A stretch of 64,000 bases of DNA. Source: Verrucomicrobiota bacterium. GTDB taxonomy: Bacteria > Verrucomicrobiota > Verrucomicrobiia > Opitutales > UBA953. How positions within the stretch are numbered: position 1 is the stretch's first letter; each line of letters opens with the position of its first letter. This document shows positions 18,638-27,306 of this stretch, piece after piece. Position numbers and translations under genes: made by a program. Where the stretch lies: NCBI GenBank assembly GCA_030831965.1, contig JAURJZ010000060.1, positions 1 to 64,000 of the forward strand. The letters run 5' to 3'. The notes below the pieces were generated by a model that was not told the DNA's origin, ran no database searches, and saw nothing but the letters and a program-made list of their open reading frames with translations.

Positions 18638-19489
18638 ATGGCGTCGATGATTTCCCTCGGCGTTCCCCTCGTTCTGGCGACCACCTCCCGTGGGGCCGTT
18701 TGGTTTTACGAGCAGATGGACGGCCCCGGTCGCGCCATCGCCCTCATCCTGCTCATCTGCTCGTTCATCGGCTGGGGAGCCATGATCCAGAAATGGACCG
18801 ACATGACGGAGCTCCGGCGCCGCAACCACGCCTTTGAGCGGCGCCTGCGCGACGAGTCCCTGGTCACCGGCCTCAACTTCCCCCGCAGCGCGACGCTCTG
18901 CCCCTACGAGTTCCTCGTGGCCGAGGCCGCGACCGCCTACCAGCGCCACAAGGGCAAGATGGTCTCGCGGCAGGACATCGCCCTCTGCATGGGCCATGTC
19001 GAGAACGCCATCCAGCGCGGCATCTCCCGCAACCTCGTCCGCTACGAGGAGAAGATGGTCCTCCTCAGCTCGCTCGTCTCCGGCGGCCCCTTCCTCGGCC
19101 TGCTCGGCACCGTCTGGGGCGTGATGATCACCTTCGGCGCCCTGACCGACAAGGCCACCATCTCGATGCTCGCTCCCGGCGTGTCCGGAGCCCTCGTGAC
19201 CACCACCCTCGGCCTCCTTGTGGCCATCCCCGCGACCTTCGGCTACAATTACCTCCTCACCCAGGTGAAGATCATGACCACCGAGCTGGAGAACTTCGCC
19301 AGCTCGACCGCCGACCGCATCGAGCTCGAGCTCGAGGCCGAGGTCCGGCGCAACCTGGAATCCCGCCCGGCCGCGCCCATCGCCCTCGCCCCTCCCCCCG
19401 CCGCGCCGGCCGCACCCGTCCCGCCTGCCCCCGCGCCCCAGCCCTCGCTGCCCACCGACGTCATCCCCGGCTGGGAGGACGCCCGCTGA
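18638..19489 (+). CDS. TolQ/ExbB-type proton-channel subunit
   Basis: A 283-residue inner-membrane protein of the MotA/TolQ/ExbB family. The first helix (ALILLICSFIGWGAMI) is followed by a long cytoplasmic stretch, then the paired helices with the family signature GGPFLGLLGTVWGVMITFGAL and PGVSGALVTTTLGLLVAIPA. A Pro/Ala-rich C-terminal tail (about 240-283) is unusual. ATG at 18638 was chosen (a second at 18647 is possible) because it leads directly into the first membrane helix. It forms an operon with the ExbD/TolR-like and TolA-like genes (3-bp gaps) and would energise an outer-membrane process with the proton gradient. Confidence 0.9.
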   Translation: MASMISLGVPLVLATTSRGAVWFYEQMDGPGRAIALILLICSFIGWGAMIQKWTDMTELRRRNHAFERRLRDESLVTGLNFPRSATLCPYEFLVAEAATAYQRHKGKMVSRQDIALCMGHVENAIQRGISRNLVRYEEKMVLLSSLVSGGPFLGLLGTVWGVMITFGALTDKATISMLAPGVSGALVTTTLGLLVAIPATFGYNYLLTQVKIMTTELENFASSTADRIELELEAEVRRNLESRPAAPIALAPPPAAPAAPVPPAPAPQPSLPTDVIPGWEDAR

Positions 19490-19492
19490 GCC

Positions 19493-19921
19493 ATGGGGCG
19501 ACGCAGCTTCAGCAGGCCCCACCGGCTCCACGCGATGACGGAGCTCAACGTCACGCCCATGCTGGACCTTTGCTTCTGCCTGCTGATCATCTTCATGATC
19601 TCGACCCCGGTCCTTGAGCAGACCACCCAGGTCAACCTGCCCAAGGCCGCCCAGGGCGCGGGTCGCCCGCCCGAGGCCAAGCAGCGCTACCTCGTCGTGT
19701 CCCTCGACGCCCGCGGGCAGCTGAGGCTCGCCGACAAGCCGGTCACCCTGCGCGAGCTCGAGGCGGAGTTCAGCCGCGTCGCCGCCCTCCCCGAGGCCGA
19801 GCAGCCCGTCGTTCGCGTGCGGGGCGAGGCCACGGTGACCCTGCAGGGGTTGATGGACATCTTCTCGGCCGCGAAGTCCAAGGGCCTTTCCAAGGTGGCG
19901 ATCGACACCGAGGTGCGCTGA
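19493..19921 (+). CDS. TolR/ExbD-type biopolymer transport protein
   Basis: A 142-residue protein with one N-terminal membrane helix and a periplasmic domain. The conserved LNVTPMLDLCFCLLIIFMIST contains the membrane-embedded Asp (MLDL) used for proton coupling. The periplasmic part includes YLVVSLDARGQLRLADKPVTLRELEAE and VVRVRGEATVTLQGLMDIF, as in ExbD/TolR. It partners the upstream TolQ-like channel in the inner membrane. The gene is 3 bp downstream of that gene and 3 bp upstream of the TolA-like gene. Confidence 0.92.
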   Translation: MGRRSFSRPHRLHAMTELNVTPMLDLCFCLLIIFMISTPVLEQTTQVNLPKAAQGAGRPPEAKQRYLVVSLDARGQLRLADKPVTLRELEAEFSRVAALPEAEQPVVRVRGEATVTLQGLMDIFSAAKSKGLSKVAIDTEVR

Positions 19922-19924
19922 GCC

Positions 19925-20686
19925 ATGTCCGAGGGTGCGCGAGGCTGGGTCGGGTCCGTGATCATCCACCTGGCCGTCGTCGCCGCCTTCGTGGCCGCCT
20001 CCTGGTGGGGTTCCCGCCAGGGCGAGTCGCTCGAGGCGGTCGACCCGCTCCTCGTCACCCTCAACGGCATGCCGGGTCGCAAGCCCGGGGAGGTCGGGCG
20101 CAAGGAGGGCGTGGCGAAAGGGTCGGAAAAGGGCAGCCCGCTTTTCAAGTACACACCCCTCCCTCCCGAGAGGACGGTCGCGCAGACCCAGACCCAACCC
20201 CGTGCCGCCAATTCGGGTTCCGCCTCCTCGACCTCGCGCGGCGCCACGACTTCCTCCGCCCCGAACCGGGTCTCCCTGGATGAGTTCAACCGCGGCAGGG
20301 GGCAGGGTCGCTCCACCGGCGCCGCCAGCGGCGTTTCCGGCGTCTCGCTCGGCCGCGCCACGGGCACGGGTGACAACGGCGGGGATGGTGGCACGGCCAG
20401 CGCCCGCCAGCTTTACGCCGGCGAGGTTCTGGCGAGGTTCCGCGACTCATGGGCCGAGGTCGTGGCCTCCGAGGGGGACGACCTTGGCGACCTCCTCTGC
20501 GGCGTCAGGGTCGCGATTTCCTCCTCCGGGCAGGTCACCTTCAGCGGATGGATTCGGCAACCGGCCAGTCCCAAGGCGTCCGAGTTGGTCCAGAAGGCCA
20601 TCGGCCGAATCGGCAACTGCGGTCCACCCCCCGAAAACAAGGCTTTTACCATCGATTTCACCAGGGTGACGGCTGATGGGGCCTGA
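19925..20686 (+). CDS. TolA/TonB-like energy-transducing protein
   Basis: A 253-residue protein with a single N-terminal membrane anchor (SVIIHLAVVAAFVAASWWG, about residues 11-30), a Gly/Ser/Thr/Arg-rich linker (about 45-155) and a C-terminal domain beginning ARQLYAGEVLARFRDSW. That start, followed by VRVAISSSGQVTFSGWIRQP and the terminal PPPENKAF, matches the TolA/TonB C-terminal fold, which spans the periplasm to contact outer-membrane partners. Two Cys residues (in LLCGVRV and GNCGPPP) could form a disulfide, which is not usual for TonB. The linker is not the (Pro-Glu/Pro-Lys) type of TonB nor a long helix as in TolA. No TolB or Pal gene follows. Confidence 0.75.
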   Translation: MSEGARGWVGSVIIHLAVVAAFVAASWWGSRQGESLEAVDPLLVTLNGMPGRKPGEVGRKEGVAKGSEKGSPLFKYTPLPPERTVAQTQTQPRAANSGSASSTSRGATTSSAPNRVSLDEFNRGRGQGRSTGAASGVSGVSLGRATGTGDNGGDGGTASARQLYAGEVLARFRDSWAEVVASEGDDLGDLLCGVRVAISSSGQVTFSGWIRQPASPKASELVQKAIGRIGNCGPPPENKAFTIDFTRVTADGA

Positions 20687-20781
20687 AAAGCCCGCTTTCA
20701 TGACCATTCCCGCGGGAAGGTGTTGATTCCCCCCTGTGTTTAATATCATTTGCCAAAACTCGGGGTTTGCCCGGCTCAATC

Positions 20782-23481
20782 ATGCCAACCAATCGTCACC
20801 TGATTCTGCCAGCTGTATTACTGGCTGCTGCCGCATCCAGCTTGTCCGCCCAATCCATAACCGTCGGCGCGCAAACCGGCGCGCAGATTTTCTTCAATAG
20901 TTCACTCACTCGAACCTATAACTTTGGCATCACCACCGCCGGCGCCGACACCAACCTCACCATTTCCGCCATCGAGGTCAACCTGAAGGGTGGTAACAAT
21001 GATGTGCAACCTGTTGTCGTCCAGTTGTACAGCGGCCTCGGGGGAACTGGTTCCCTCCTGACGTCGGTGTCGCTCAGCGCCAGCCAGCTCACCAACCAGT
21101 TCGTCTTCAACATTCTCACCCTGCCGACTCCGTTGACGCTCGCTCCCGGGGGCTATTCCGTGCGTTTGACCACGACGAACACCGCCAACTATTTCATCAA
21201 AGACGGCCCCTTGACGCTCAAGGGTGCGTCGGGCGCCACCCTCAGCAACACCGAATGGGTGCAGGACAACAACACCGACGGCACTGCTGGCACCACTCTG
21301 GGTAGCACCACGCCGGTTCTGGCCGACCCGCGGTTCTCCACCCGCACGATCAACTTCGGCAATTATCGCGTGGGCTCGTCGCTCTCGCAGAACGTCACGC
21401 TGACCAATGCCGCCCTCGCCACGTCCAACAACATCACCGAGGCGCTGACGGTCACCGGCGCCACCAACACCAACGGCTCGGCCCAGCTCCCGACCTTCAA
21501 CTGGCTCAACCAGGGGCAGAACGCCACGGGAACCTTCTCGATGTCCAGCGCCGTCGCCGGCGCCAACTCCGGCAGCGTCAACTTCAGCTTCCAGTCGGTG
21601 AAGGGCGACAGCGCCTCGACCAGCACCGCCCCGACCGACCTGCCCGGGCAGACGGTCAACATGAGCGGGACCGGCTACCGTGTCGCCGACGCCTCGTTCG
21701 CCGCCACCTCGGTCAACCTCGGCAATTTCCGCGTCGGCGCCACCAACCTGACCGGCTCCGTCAACGTCACCAACAACGTCACGGCCGACGGCTTCAGCGA
21801 GTCGCTCGTCCTCGCCTCCACCGCCACCACCGGCGGCGCCTCGGCGACCAACCTCTCCGGCGCCATCGCGGCGGGCGCCACCCGCACCCTCGGCGTCGGC
21901 CTCGCCTCCGTCTCCTCCGCCGGGCTCAACAGCGGCACGATCACCCTCGGCAAGACCTCCACCGGCGCCGGCACGAGCGGCCTGGCCGACCTCTCCCAGG
22001 GCAACCAGGTCGTGACGGTCAACGCCAACGGCTACCGCGAGGCCAACGCCGCGTTCGCCGCGACCTCGGTCGACCTCGGCAAGTTCCACGTCGGCGCCGG
22101 CAGCCTGACCGGCTCGGTCGGCGTGACCAACGACGTCGCGGCCGACGGCTTCAGCGAGTCGCTCTCCCTGGTCTCCTCGGGAACGACCGGCGGCGCGAGT
22201 GTCACGAACCTCGCCGGGCTCATCGCCGCCGGCGCCACCCGCAACCTGGGGGTCGGCCTCTCCTCCGTCTCCGCCATCGGCCTCAACAGCGGCACGATCA
22301 CCTTGTCCAAGGCCTCCTCGGGCTCGGGCACGAGCGGCCTGGCCGACCTCTCGCAGGGCAACCAGGTCGTCACCGTGACGGCGACCGGCTATTCCGGCAA
22401 ATCCATCTGGTCGGTCGACGCCAACGGGGACTGGAACAGCTTCGCCGGCTGGGACGGCCCGGGCGGCAAGCCCGGGGTCGACGGTTCCCTCAGCGTCGAC
22501 GACACCGCCACCTTCGCCGGCGCCGCCACCGACGCGCGCACCATCACCCTCGGCTCCGCCGTGCCGACCCTGCGCTCGCTGACCTTCAACAACGCCTCGG
22601 CCTCCTACTACATCGCCCCGGGCGGCTCCGGCCGCCTGCAGCTCGGCACCTCCTCCGGCAACGGCGCCCTCTCCGTGCTGGCCGGCAACCACACCGTCTC
22701 CGCCGGCATCGAGCTCGCGCAGGCCACCACCGCCTCGGTCGCCGCCGGCTCGCGCTTCCTGGTCTCCGGCGCCCTCACCGGGTCCGCCGCCCTCACCAAG
22801 TCCGGGGCCGGCCAGCTGGTCATCGACTCCACGGGCTCCCTCAGCGGCGCCACCACGGTCGCCGCCGGCCTGCTCACCGTCAACGGCTCCATCGCCGACA
22901 GCGACGTCACCGTCGCCTCCGGCGGCACCCTCGGCGGCAGGGGCGCGGTCGGCGCCACCACCATCCAGTCGGGCGGCACCCTTGCCCCGGGCAACTCGCC
23001 GGGCACCCTCACCACGACGGGCAACGCGACCTGGCTGGGCGGCGGGCAATACAACTGGCAGCTTTACAACGCCACGGGTGTCGCCGGCACGGGCTGGGAC
23101 CTCAATGAGATCACCGGCAACCTGGTGCTGACCAGCCTCGACTCGAGCAATCGCTACTCGATCAACGTCTGGACGCTCTCGTCGATCAACACCGACGTCA
23201 ACGGCGACGCCATCAACTTCAACGAGGCCCAGTCCTACACCTGGACCATCGCGCGGGCCGCCTCCATCATCGGCTTCAACGCCTCGCACTTCGTCCTCAA
23301 CCTCACGCCCTCCAACGGCGCCGCCGGCTTCGACAACGCCTACACCGGCTCCTTCAGCGTCCAGGCCAGCGGGGGCAACCTCAACATCGTCTACACGCCG
23401 ATCCCCGAGCCCTCGACCTACGGCGTGGTCGCCGCCCTCGGCGCGCTCGTGATCGCCGCCCGCCGCCGCCGGCGGTCGTGA
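20782..23481 (+). CDS. PEP-CTERM surface protein with tandem choice-of-anchor-D-like repeats
   Basis: An 899-residue exported protein. ATG at 20782 is preferred to an in-frame TTG five codons earlier because it starts the signal peptide (LPAVLLAAAASSLSAQ). Order: an N-terminal beta-rich domain (to about 175); a degenerate and then two nearly identical 119-residue units of the type NFRVGA...VTN (choice-of-anchor-D/ASH-like); an autotransporter-associated repeat region (KSGAGQLVIDSTGSLSGAT near 675, LAPGNSPGTLTTTG near 740); and a C-terminal PEPSTYGVVAALGALVIAARRRRRS sorting signal (PEPSTYG, helix, Arg cluster). It should be processed by an exosortase and displayed at the surface or in exopolysaccharide. 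No exosortase gene is in the window. Confidence 0.9.
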   Translation: MPTNRHLILPAVLLAAAASSLSAQSITVGAQTGAQIFFNSSLTRTYNFGITTAGADTNLTISAIEVNLKGGNNDVQPVVVQLYSGLGGTGSLLTSVSLSASQLTNQFVFNILTLPTPLTLAPGGYSVRLTTTNTANYFIKDGPLTLKGASGATLSNTEWVQDNNTDGTAGTTLGSTTPVLADPRFSTRTINFGNYRVGSSLSQNVTLTNAALATSNNITEALTVTGATNTNGSAQLPTFNWLNQGQNATGTFSMSSAVAGANSGSVNFSFQSVKGDSASTSTAPTDLPGQTVNMSGTGYRVADASFAATSVNLGNFRVGATNLTGSVNVTNNVTADGFSESLVLASTATTGGASATNLSGAIAAGATRTLGVGLASVSSAGLNSGTITLGKTSTGAGTSGLADLSQGNQVVTVNANGYREANAAFAATSVDLGKFHVGAGSLTGSVGVTNDVAADGFSESLSLVSSGTTGGASVTNLAGLIAAGATRNLGVGLSSVSAIGLNSGTITLSKASSGSGTSGLADLSQGNQVVTVTATGYSGKSIWSVDANGDWNSFAGWDGPGGKPGVDGSLSVDDTATFAGAATDARTITLGSAVPTLRSLTFNNASASYYIAPGGSGRLQLGTSSGNGALSVLAGNHTVSAGIELAQATTASVAAGSRFLVSGALTGSAALTKSGAGQLVIDSTGSLSGATTVAAGLLTVNGSIADSDVTVASGGTLGGRGAVGATTIQSGGTLAPGNSPGTLTTTGNATWLGGGQYNWQLYNATGVAGTGWDLNEITGNLVLTSLDSSNRYSINVWTLSSINTDVNGDAINFNEAQSYTWTIARAASIIGFNASHFVLNLTPSNGAAGFDNAYTGSFSVQASGGNLNIVYTPIPEPSTYGVVAALGALVIAARRRRRS
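21673..22386 (+). repeat. Two tandem 357-bp in-frame repeats
   Basis: Copies at 21673-22029 and 22030-22386 have exactly the same 357-bp (119-codon) period inside the PEP-CTERM gene. They share blocks such as ADGFSESL, GLNSGTITL, SGLADLSQGNQVVTV and AATSV-LG. A more diverged copy precedes them (RTINFGNYRVGSSL, about 21330-21670). The conservation at DNA level suggests a fairly recent duplication of one domain. Confidence 0.9.
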
Positions 23482-23535
23482 GGCTTTCCCCAGCCCGCGC
23501 TTGCGTCCCGCGGCGCGCGCCGTTCCCCTCGCTGG

Positions 23536-24354
23536 GTGGAAATCACCGTCCTCGGCTGCGGGACCTCCCAGGGCGTGCCCCTGGTGGCCCATGACAATCC
23601 CGGATGGGACCGGGGCGAGCCCCGCAACTGGCGCACCCGCTCGAGCATCCACGTCGTGCTCGAGGGTCACCATGTGCAGGTCGACTGCGGACCGGATTTC
23701 CGGTCGCAGTGCCTCAGCTGCGGCATCCGCGAGGTCGACACCGTCATCCTGACCCACGGCCACGCCGACCACGTGCTCGGCATGGACGACCTCCGCCAGT
23801 TCTGCACCAACCGCGGGGGCGCCGCCATCCCGGTTTACTCAACCGACGAGGGCCTGGGTCGGCTGCAGGCCATCTTCCCCTACGCCTTGGGCAAGCCGGC
23901 GAGCAGCGGCTACGTCTCCCTGGATCCGCGCCTGATGCCGTCCGAGCTCGCCTTGCCCGGGGGCGGCATCATCCGGTCGACCCTGCTGCCCCATGGCGTC
24001 GATGTCCTTGGGCTGGTCTTCGAGGAGCCCTCCACCGGCGCCCGCCTGGCCTACTACACCGATTGCAAGCGTGTGCCGGCGGCGGCCCGCGAGCTGGCCA
24101 TGGATGTCGATGTCGCGATCCTCGACGGGCTGCGTCCCGACTGGCACCCGACGCACATGACCGTCGCCGAGGCCTGCGAGGTGGCCGAGGCCATCCGCGC
24201 CCGGCAGGCCTTCCTCACCCACATGACCTATCAGGTCGACTACGGCACCTACTCCCGGAAGCTCCAAGCCGGGCACCCGCGGGTCGCCCTGGCCCACGAC
24301 GGGCTCACCCTTCGCCTCGGGGGGCGGGGCGGCGATTCACTTGGCCGCGGCTGA
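23536..24354 (+). CDS. PhnP-like MBL-fold phosphodiesterase
   Basis: A 272-residue metallo-beta-lactamase-fold hydrolase resembling PhnP, a cyclic phosphodiesterase. It begins at GTG with MEITVLGCGTSQGVPL, the family's typical start. The zinc motif is THGHADHVLGMDDLRQF (HxHxDH, about residues 75-80), with further ligands in LLPHGV and the Asp of YYTDCKRV. The end DVAILDGLRPDWHPTHMTVAEAC and AFLTHMTYQVDY supply the later His residues. The natural substrate is unknown. Its last 18 bp overlap, tail to tail, the end of the membrane cytochrome/LRR gene on the opposite strand. Confidence 0.88.
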   Translation: MEITVLGCGTSQGVPLVAHDNPGWDRGEPRNWRTRSSIHVVLEGHHVQVDCGPDFRSQCLSCGIREVDTVILTHGHADHVLGMDDLRQFCTNRGGAAIPVYSTDEGLGRLQAIFPYALGKPASSGYVSLDPRLMPSELALPGGGIIRSTLLPHGVDVLGLVFEEPSTGARLAYYTDCKRVPAAARELAMDVDVAILDGLRPDWHPTHMTVAEACEVAEAIRARQAFLTHMTYQVDYGTYSRKLQAGHPRVALAHDGLTLRLGGRGGDSLGRG

Positions 24355-25830
24355 GCGCGCCCTCATCTCCTCCTTGCTCGGAGGGGCGGGGGGCGTCTTG
24401 TCCGCGAGCGACATCTCCGCGACCAAGCGGAGGGCGGGGCGGGACGACTGGAGGGCGCCGGCGGCCTGGGCGGTGACCTTGCTCTGGCCGACAAACAGGG
24501 ACCTGAGCGAGCGGGCCGACGCGAGCGAGGCGAGGCCGGCGTCGGTCAGCTGCGTCGACCGCAGGGCGAGCCGCTCCAGCCGCGGCAGGGTCGCCGCGGC
24601 CTTCGCGAGCGCGTCGCCCGCCTGGGTGTCGTTCAGGATGAGCACCTCGAGGTTGGGGAATCTCGGCAGCTGGGCCGCCGAGGCGTCGGTGATCCTCGAC
24701 CGCGAGAGGTCGAGCTCGGCCACCGCGGGGCCGTCCGCCGCCAGCTTGGCGAAGGCGGCGTCGTCGAAGCGGGCGGCCGCGGCGTGCGCGGCCACGACCA
24801 GCCCGGCGTCGATCTCGAGCGCCCGGGGCAGGGCGGTCAGCCCATCCTGCTCGGCCAGGCGCGCGGCCACCTTGCGGAGCTCGGCGTTGGGACGAAACGA
24901 GGCCGGCTTGGCGGGCGCGGGGCTGGCCGCCTCCGGCGCGGCGGGTTTGGCGGGCGGGGCGCCGGCGGCGGGGGCCACGCCGTCGATCCAGGCCCGGAGC
25001 ACATCCACCTGCTCCTTGCTCAGCATCGGCTTGGGGTCCGGCGGCATCGACTCGTCATCCTCCCGGGGGAGGGTCGATCGGATGATGATCCGGCTCTCGG
25101 CGGACTTGCCCCAGACCAGCGCCGGTCCCTCGCTGCCGCCCTTTTCCAGGGCCGCGATGGAGTCCATGCGCAGCTTGCCCTTCTGCTTCTTGGCGTCGTG
25201 GCAGGAGGTGCAATGCTCGGCCAGCAGGGGTTTGACCCGCGTCTCGTAGACGTGCAGCCGCAGCTGCCCGGGGCTCATGGCGGCGAGGTCGGCCGGCGCG
25301 GCCTCGGCCGTGGCCGGCGCGACCCGCGCCCCGGAGGGGCGGGTCAGGAACCCCTCGCCGTGCACGAGCTCGCCGCCCACGTGCCCGGCAGCGGCCACGG
25401 ACAGGGCGGCGGCCGCCTGCAGGGGCAGGCGGACAAGGAAGGCGGCCTGCATGAGGCACCAGGAGACGGCGGCCAGCGCGGCGCAGCCCACCCCGAGCCA
25501 GAGATGGTCGTCGATACCCTGACCCTCGAAGCCGTTGTGATGGGCGTGCAGGATCCCGAGCAGGGCGGCCATCCAGGTTCCGCCCGCCGCGAAGTCTCCC
25601 ATCAGGAGCAGGGCGCGGGAGGGTTTCGGCTCGCGCAGGACGATCTCCGCGAGCGGGATGAGAAGGAGGACCGCCGCGGGGATGTGCAGCAGCAGGAGGT
25701 GCCACTTGCCGACGACGGAGAGGGCGGCGGGGCCGCGCTCCACGCCGTCGGGCGGCAGGAGCAGGGCAAGGGCGACCAGCAGGGCGGTCGCGGCGAGGGC
25801 CAGCCAGGGGCGGAAGCGGGGAGGGATCAT
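24337..25830 (-). CDS. Membrane-anchored c-type cytochrome (PSCyt1-like) with leucine-rich-repeat tail
   Basis: A 497-residue protein. Residues 1-160 hold about five membrane helices with several His residues (KWHLLLLHIP, HAHHNG, GHVGGELVHGEGF) that could bind haem b, resembling DUF2231-type domains. Residues 195-285 form a planctomycete-type cytochrome domain with CTSCH at 207-211 and the MPPDPKPMLSKEQVDVLRAWID motif. After a Pro/Ala linker, residues 340-465 show leucine-rich repeats (VAELDLSRSRITDASAAQL, LEVLILNDTQAGDAL, LERLALRSTQLTDAGLASL). The start at 25830 was chosen since it starts the first helix, and it overlaps the DUF1501 stop by ATGA. Function unknown; electron transfer at the membrane is an inference. 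Confidence 0.8.
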   Translation of the reverse strand: MIPPRFRPWLALAATALLVALALLLPPDGVERGPAALSVVGKWHLLLLHIPAAVLLLIPLAEIVLREPKPSRALLLMGDFAAGGTWMAALLGILHAHHNGFEGQGIDDHLWLGVGCAALAAVSWCLMQAAFLVRLPLQAAAALSVAAAGHVGGELVHGEGFLTRPSGARVAPATAEAAPADLAAMSPGQLRLHVYETRVKPLLAEHCTSCHDAKKQKGKLRMDSIAALEKGGSEGPALVWGKSAESRIIIRSTLPREDDESMPPDPKPMLSKEQVDVLRAWIDGVAPAAGAPPAKPAAPEAASPAPAKPASFRPNAELRKVAARLAEQDGLTALPRALEIDAGLVVAAHAAAARFDDAAFAKLAADGPAVAELDLSRSRITDASAAQLPRFPNLEVLILNDTQAGDALAKAAATLPRLERLALRSTQLTDAGLASLASARSLRSLFVGQSKVTAQAAGALQSSRPALRLVAEMSLADKTPPAPPSKEEMRARSAAAK

Positions 25831-27305
25831 GAGAGGAGGGCGCGGACGACCTTGCCGCGGGTGTCGGTCAGCCGGAAGTCCCGGCCTTGGTAGCGGTAGA
25901 CCAGCTTCTCGTGGTCGAGACCCAGCTGGTGGAGGAGCGTCGCCTGGAGGTCGTGCACGTGCATCTTGCCGTCGACGATCTCGTAGCCGATCTCGTCGGT
26001 TCGGCCGTAGCTCAGGCCCGGGCGGAAGCCCCCGCCGGCCACGATCATCGAGAAGGCGGCCGGGTGGTGGTCGCGACCGAAGAAGGCGTTGTCGGCCCCG
26101 TTGCGGTTCTCCCACATCGGCGTGCGGCCGAACTCGCCGCCGATGACGACGAGCGTGTCGTCGAGCATGCCCCGCTCGCGCAGGTCGGCGACAAGGGCGG
26201 AGCAGGCCTTGTCCATGTACCGGGTCTTGGCGGTGAAGGCCTTGGCCAGGTCGGTGTGGGCCGCCTCGCCGTGCATGTCCCAGCCCCAGTCGTAGAGCTG
26301 GATGAACCGAACGCCCCGCTCGGCCATGCGGCGCGCGAGCAGGACGTTGTTGGCGAAGGACTCCTTGCCGGGCTCGGCGCCGTAGCGCGCGAGCGTGGCG
26401 GGGCTCTCCCGGGAGAGGTCGGTCGCCTCGGGGGCCGACATCTGCATGCGGAAGGCGAGCTCGTACTGGGCGATGCGGGTGAGGGTCTCCTGGTCGCCCA
26501 GCTCGGCGTGCTCCGCCCGGTTGATGGCCCCGATGGCGTCGAGCGCCTGGCGACGGAGGTCGCCCGTGACGCCGGCGGGATTGGCCAGGTAGGGGATCGG
26601 GTTGCCCACCGTCTGGCACTGCGTGCCTTGGTAGACGGACGGGATGAACCCCGAGGACCAGAGCGCCTTGCCGCCGTCGGGCTTGGTTCCGCCGGAAAGG
26701 AGGACCACGAAGCCCGGCAGGTTGGCGTTCTCCGATCCCAGGCCGTACATCACCCAGCTGCCGAGGGACGGGCGCCCGGAGATCTGGAACCCGGTCTGGA
26801 CCAGGAGCTGGGCCGGCGCGTGGTTGAACTGCTCCGTCCAGAGGCTGCGAATGAGCGTCAGCTCGTCGGCCACCTGCGCGAGGTGGGGGAGCCGGTCGCT
26901 GAGCTCCATCCCGCAGCTACCGTGCTTGGCGAAGGGGTAGAGCGGCCCCAGCAGCTTGGGGCGTCCCTTGATGAAGGCGAAGGTCTTGCCGGCGATGAAG
27001 GACTCGGGGCAAAGCTCCCCGTGCAGCCGCACCAGGTCGGGCTTGGGGTCGAAAAGCTCGAGCTGCGACGGCGCGCCGGCGAGGTGGATGTAGATGACGC
27101 GCTTGGCCTTGGCGCCGCGGGGCGCGGGCCGGGGCGACAGGTCGCCCGGCCCCGGCTCGGCCGCGACGGACTCTCCCGCGAGGATCGGCAGGGCGGCCGC
27201 GCCCAGGCAGAGGCCGGCGTTGCGCATGAACTGCCGCCGGGTGACCAGGCGGAGGTGCTCGCGGACGGCCTCGTCGGCCAGGCGGCTGGGATCGGAAGGG
27301 CGCAT
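25827..27305 (-). CDS. DUF1501 family exported protein
   Basis: A 492-residue DUF1501 protein of the alkaline-phosphatase/sulfatase-like fold. It has a Tat-type leader (TRRQFMRNAG with Arg 23-24, then a hydrophobic stretch ending AESVAAEP). Hallmarks are VIYIHLAGAPSQLELFDPKPDL, IRSLWTEQFNHAPAQLLVQTGF, FIQLYDWGWDMHGEAAHTDL, LVVIGGEFGRTPMWENRNGADNAFFGRDHHPAAFSMIVAGGGFRPG (split: VVIGGEFGRTP, GRDHHPAAFS) and LLHQLGLDHEKLVYRYQGRDFRLTD. This is abundant in Planctomycetes and Verrucomicrobia, always beside DUF1549/DUF1553 cytochrome proteins. Enzymatic activity is not established. It is 1 bp from the upstream giant cytochrome gene and overlaps the downstream membrane gene. Confidence 0.93.
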   Translation of the reverse strand: MRPSDPSRLADEAVREHLRLVTRRQFMRNAGLCLGAAALPILAGESVAAEPGPGDLSPRPAPRGAKAKRVIYIHLAGAPSQLELFDPKPDLVRLHGELCPESFIAGKTFAFIKGRPKLLGPLYPFAKHGSCGMELSDRLPHLAQVADELTLIRSLWTEQFNHAPAQLLVQTGFQISGRPSLGSWVMYGLGSENANLPGFVVLLSGGTKPDGGKALWSSGFIPSVYQGTQCQTVGNPIPYLANPAGVTGDLRRQALDAIGAINRAEHAELGDQETLTRIAQYELAFRMQMSAPEATDLSRESPATLARYGAEPGKESFANNVLLARRMAERGVRFIQLYDWGWDMHGEAAHTDLAKAFTAKTRYMDKACSALVADLRERGMLDDTLVVIGGEFGRTPMWENRNGADNAFFGRDHHPAAFSMIVAGGGFRPGLSYGRTDEIGYEIVDGKMHVHDLQATLLHQLGLDHEKLVYRYQGRDFRLTDTRGKVVRALLS

Positions 27306-27306
27306 C

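Noticed and set aside
20782-23481. PEP-CTERM protein as a type V autotransporter
   Set aside because: It has autotransporter-associated repeats but no C-terminal beta-barrel; it ends in a PEP-CTERM signal instead.
20902-23772. Minus-strand open frame of 956 codons opposite the PEP-CTERM gene
   Set aside because: Antisense to a gene with clear domains; composition is a shadow.
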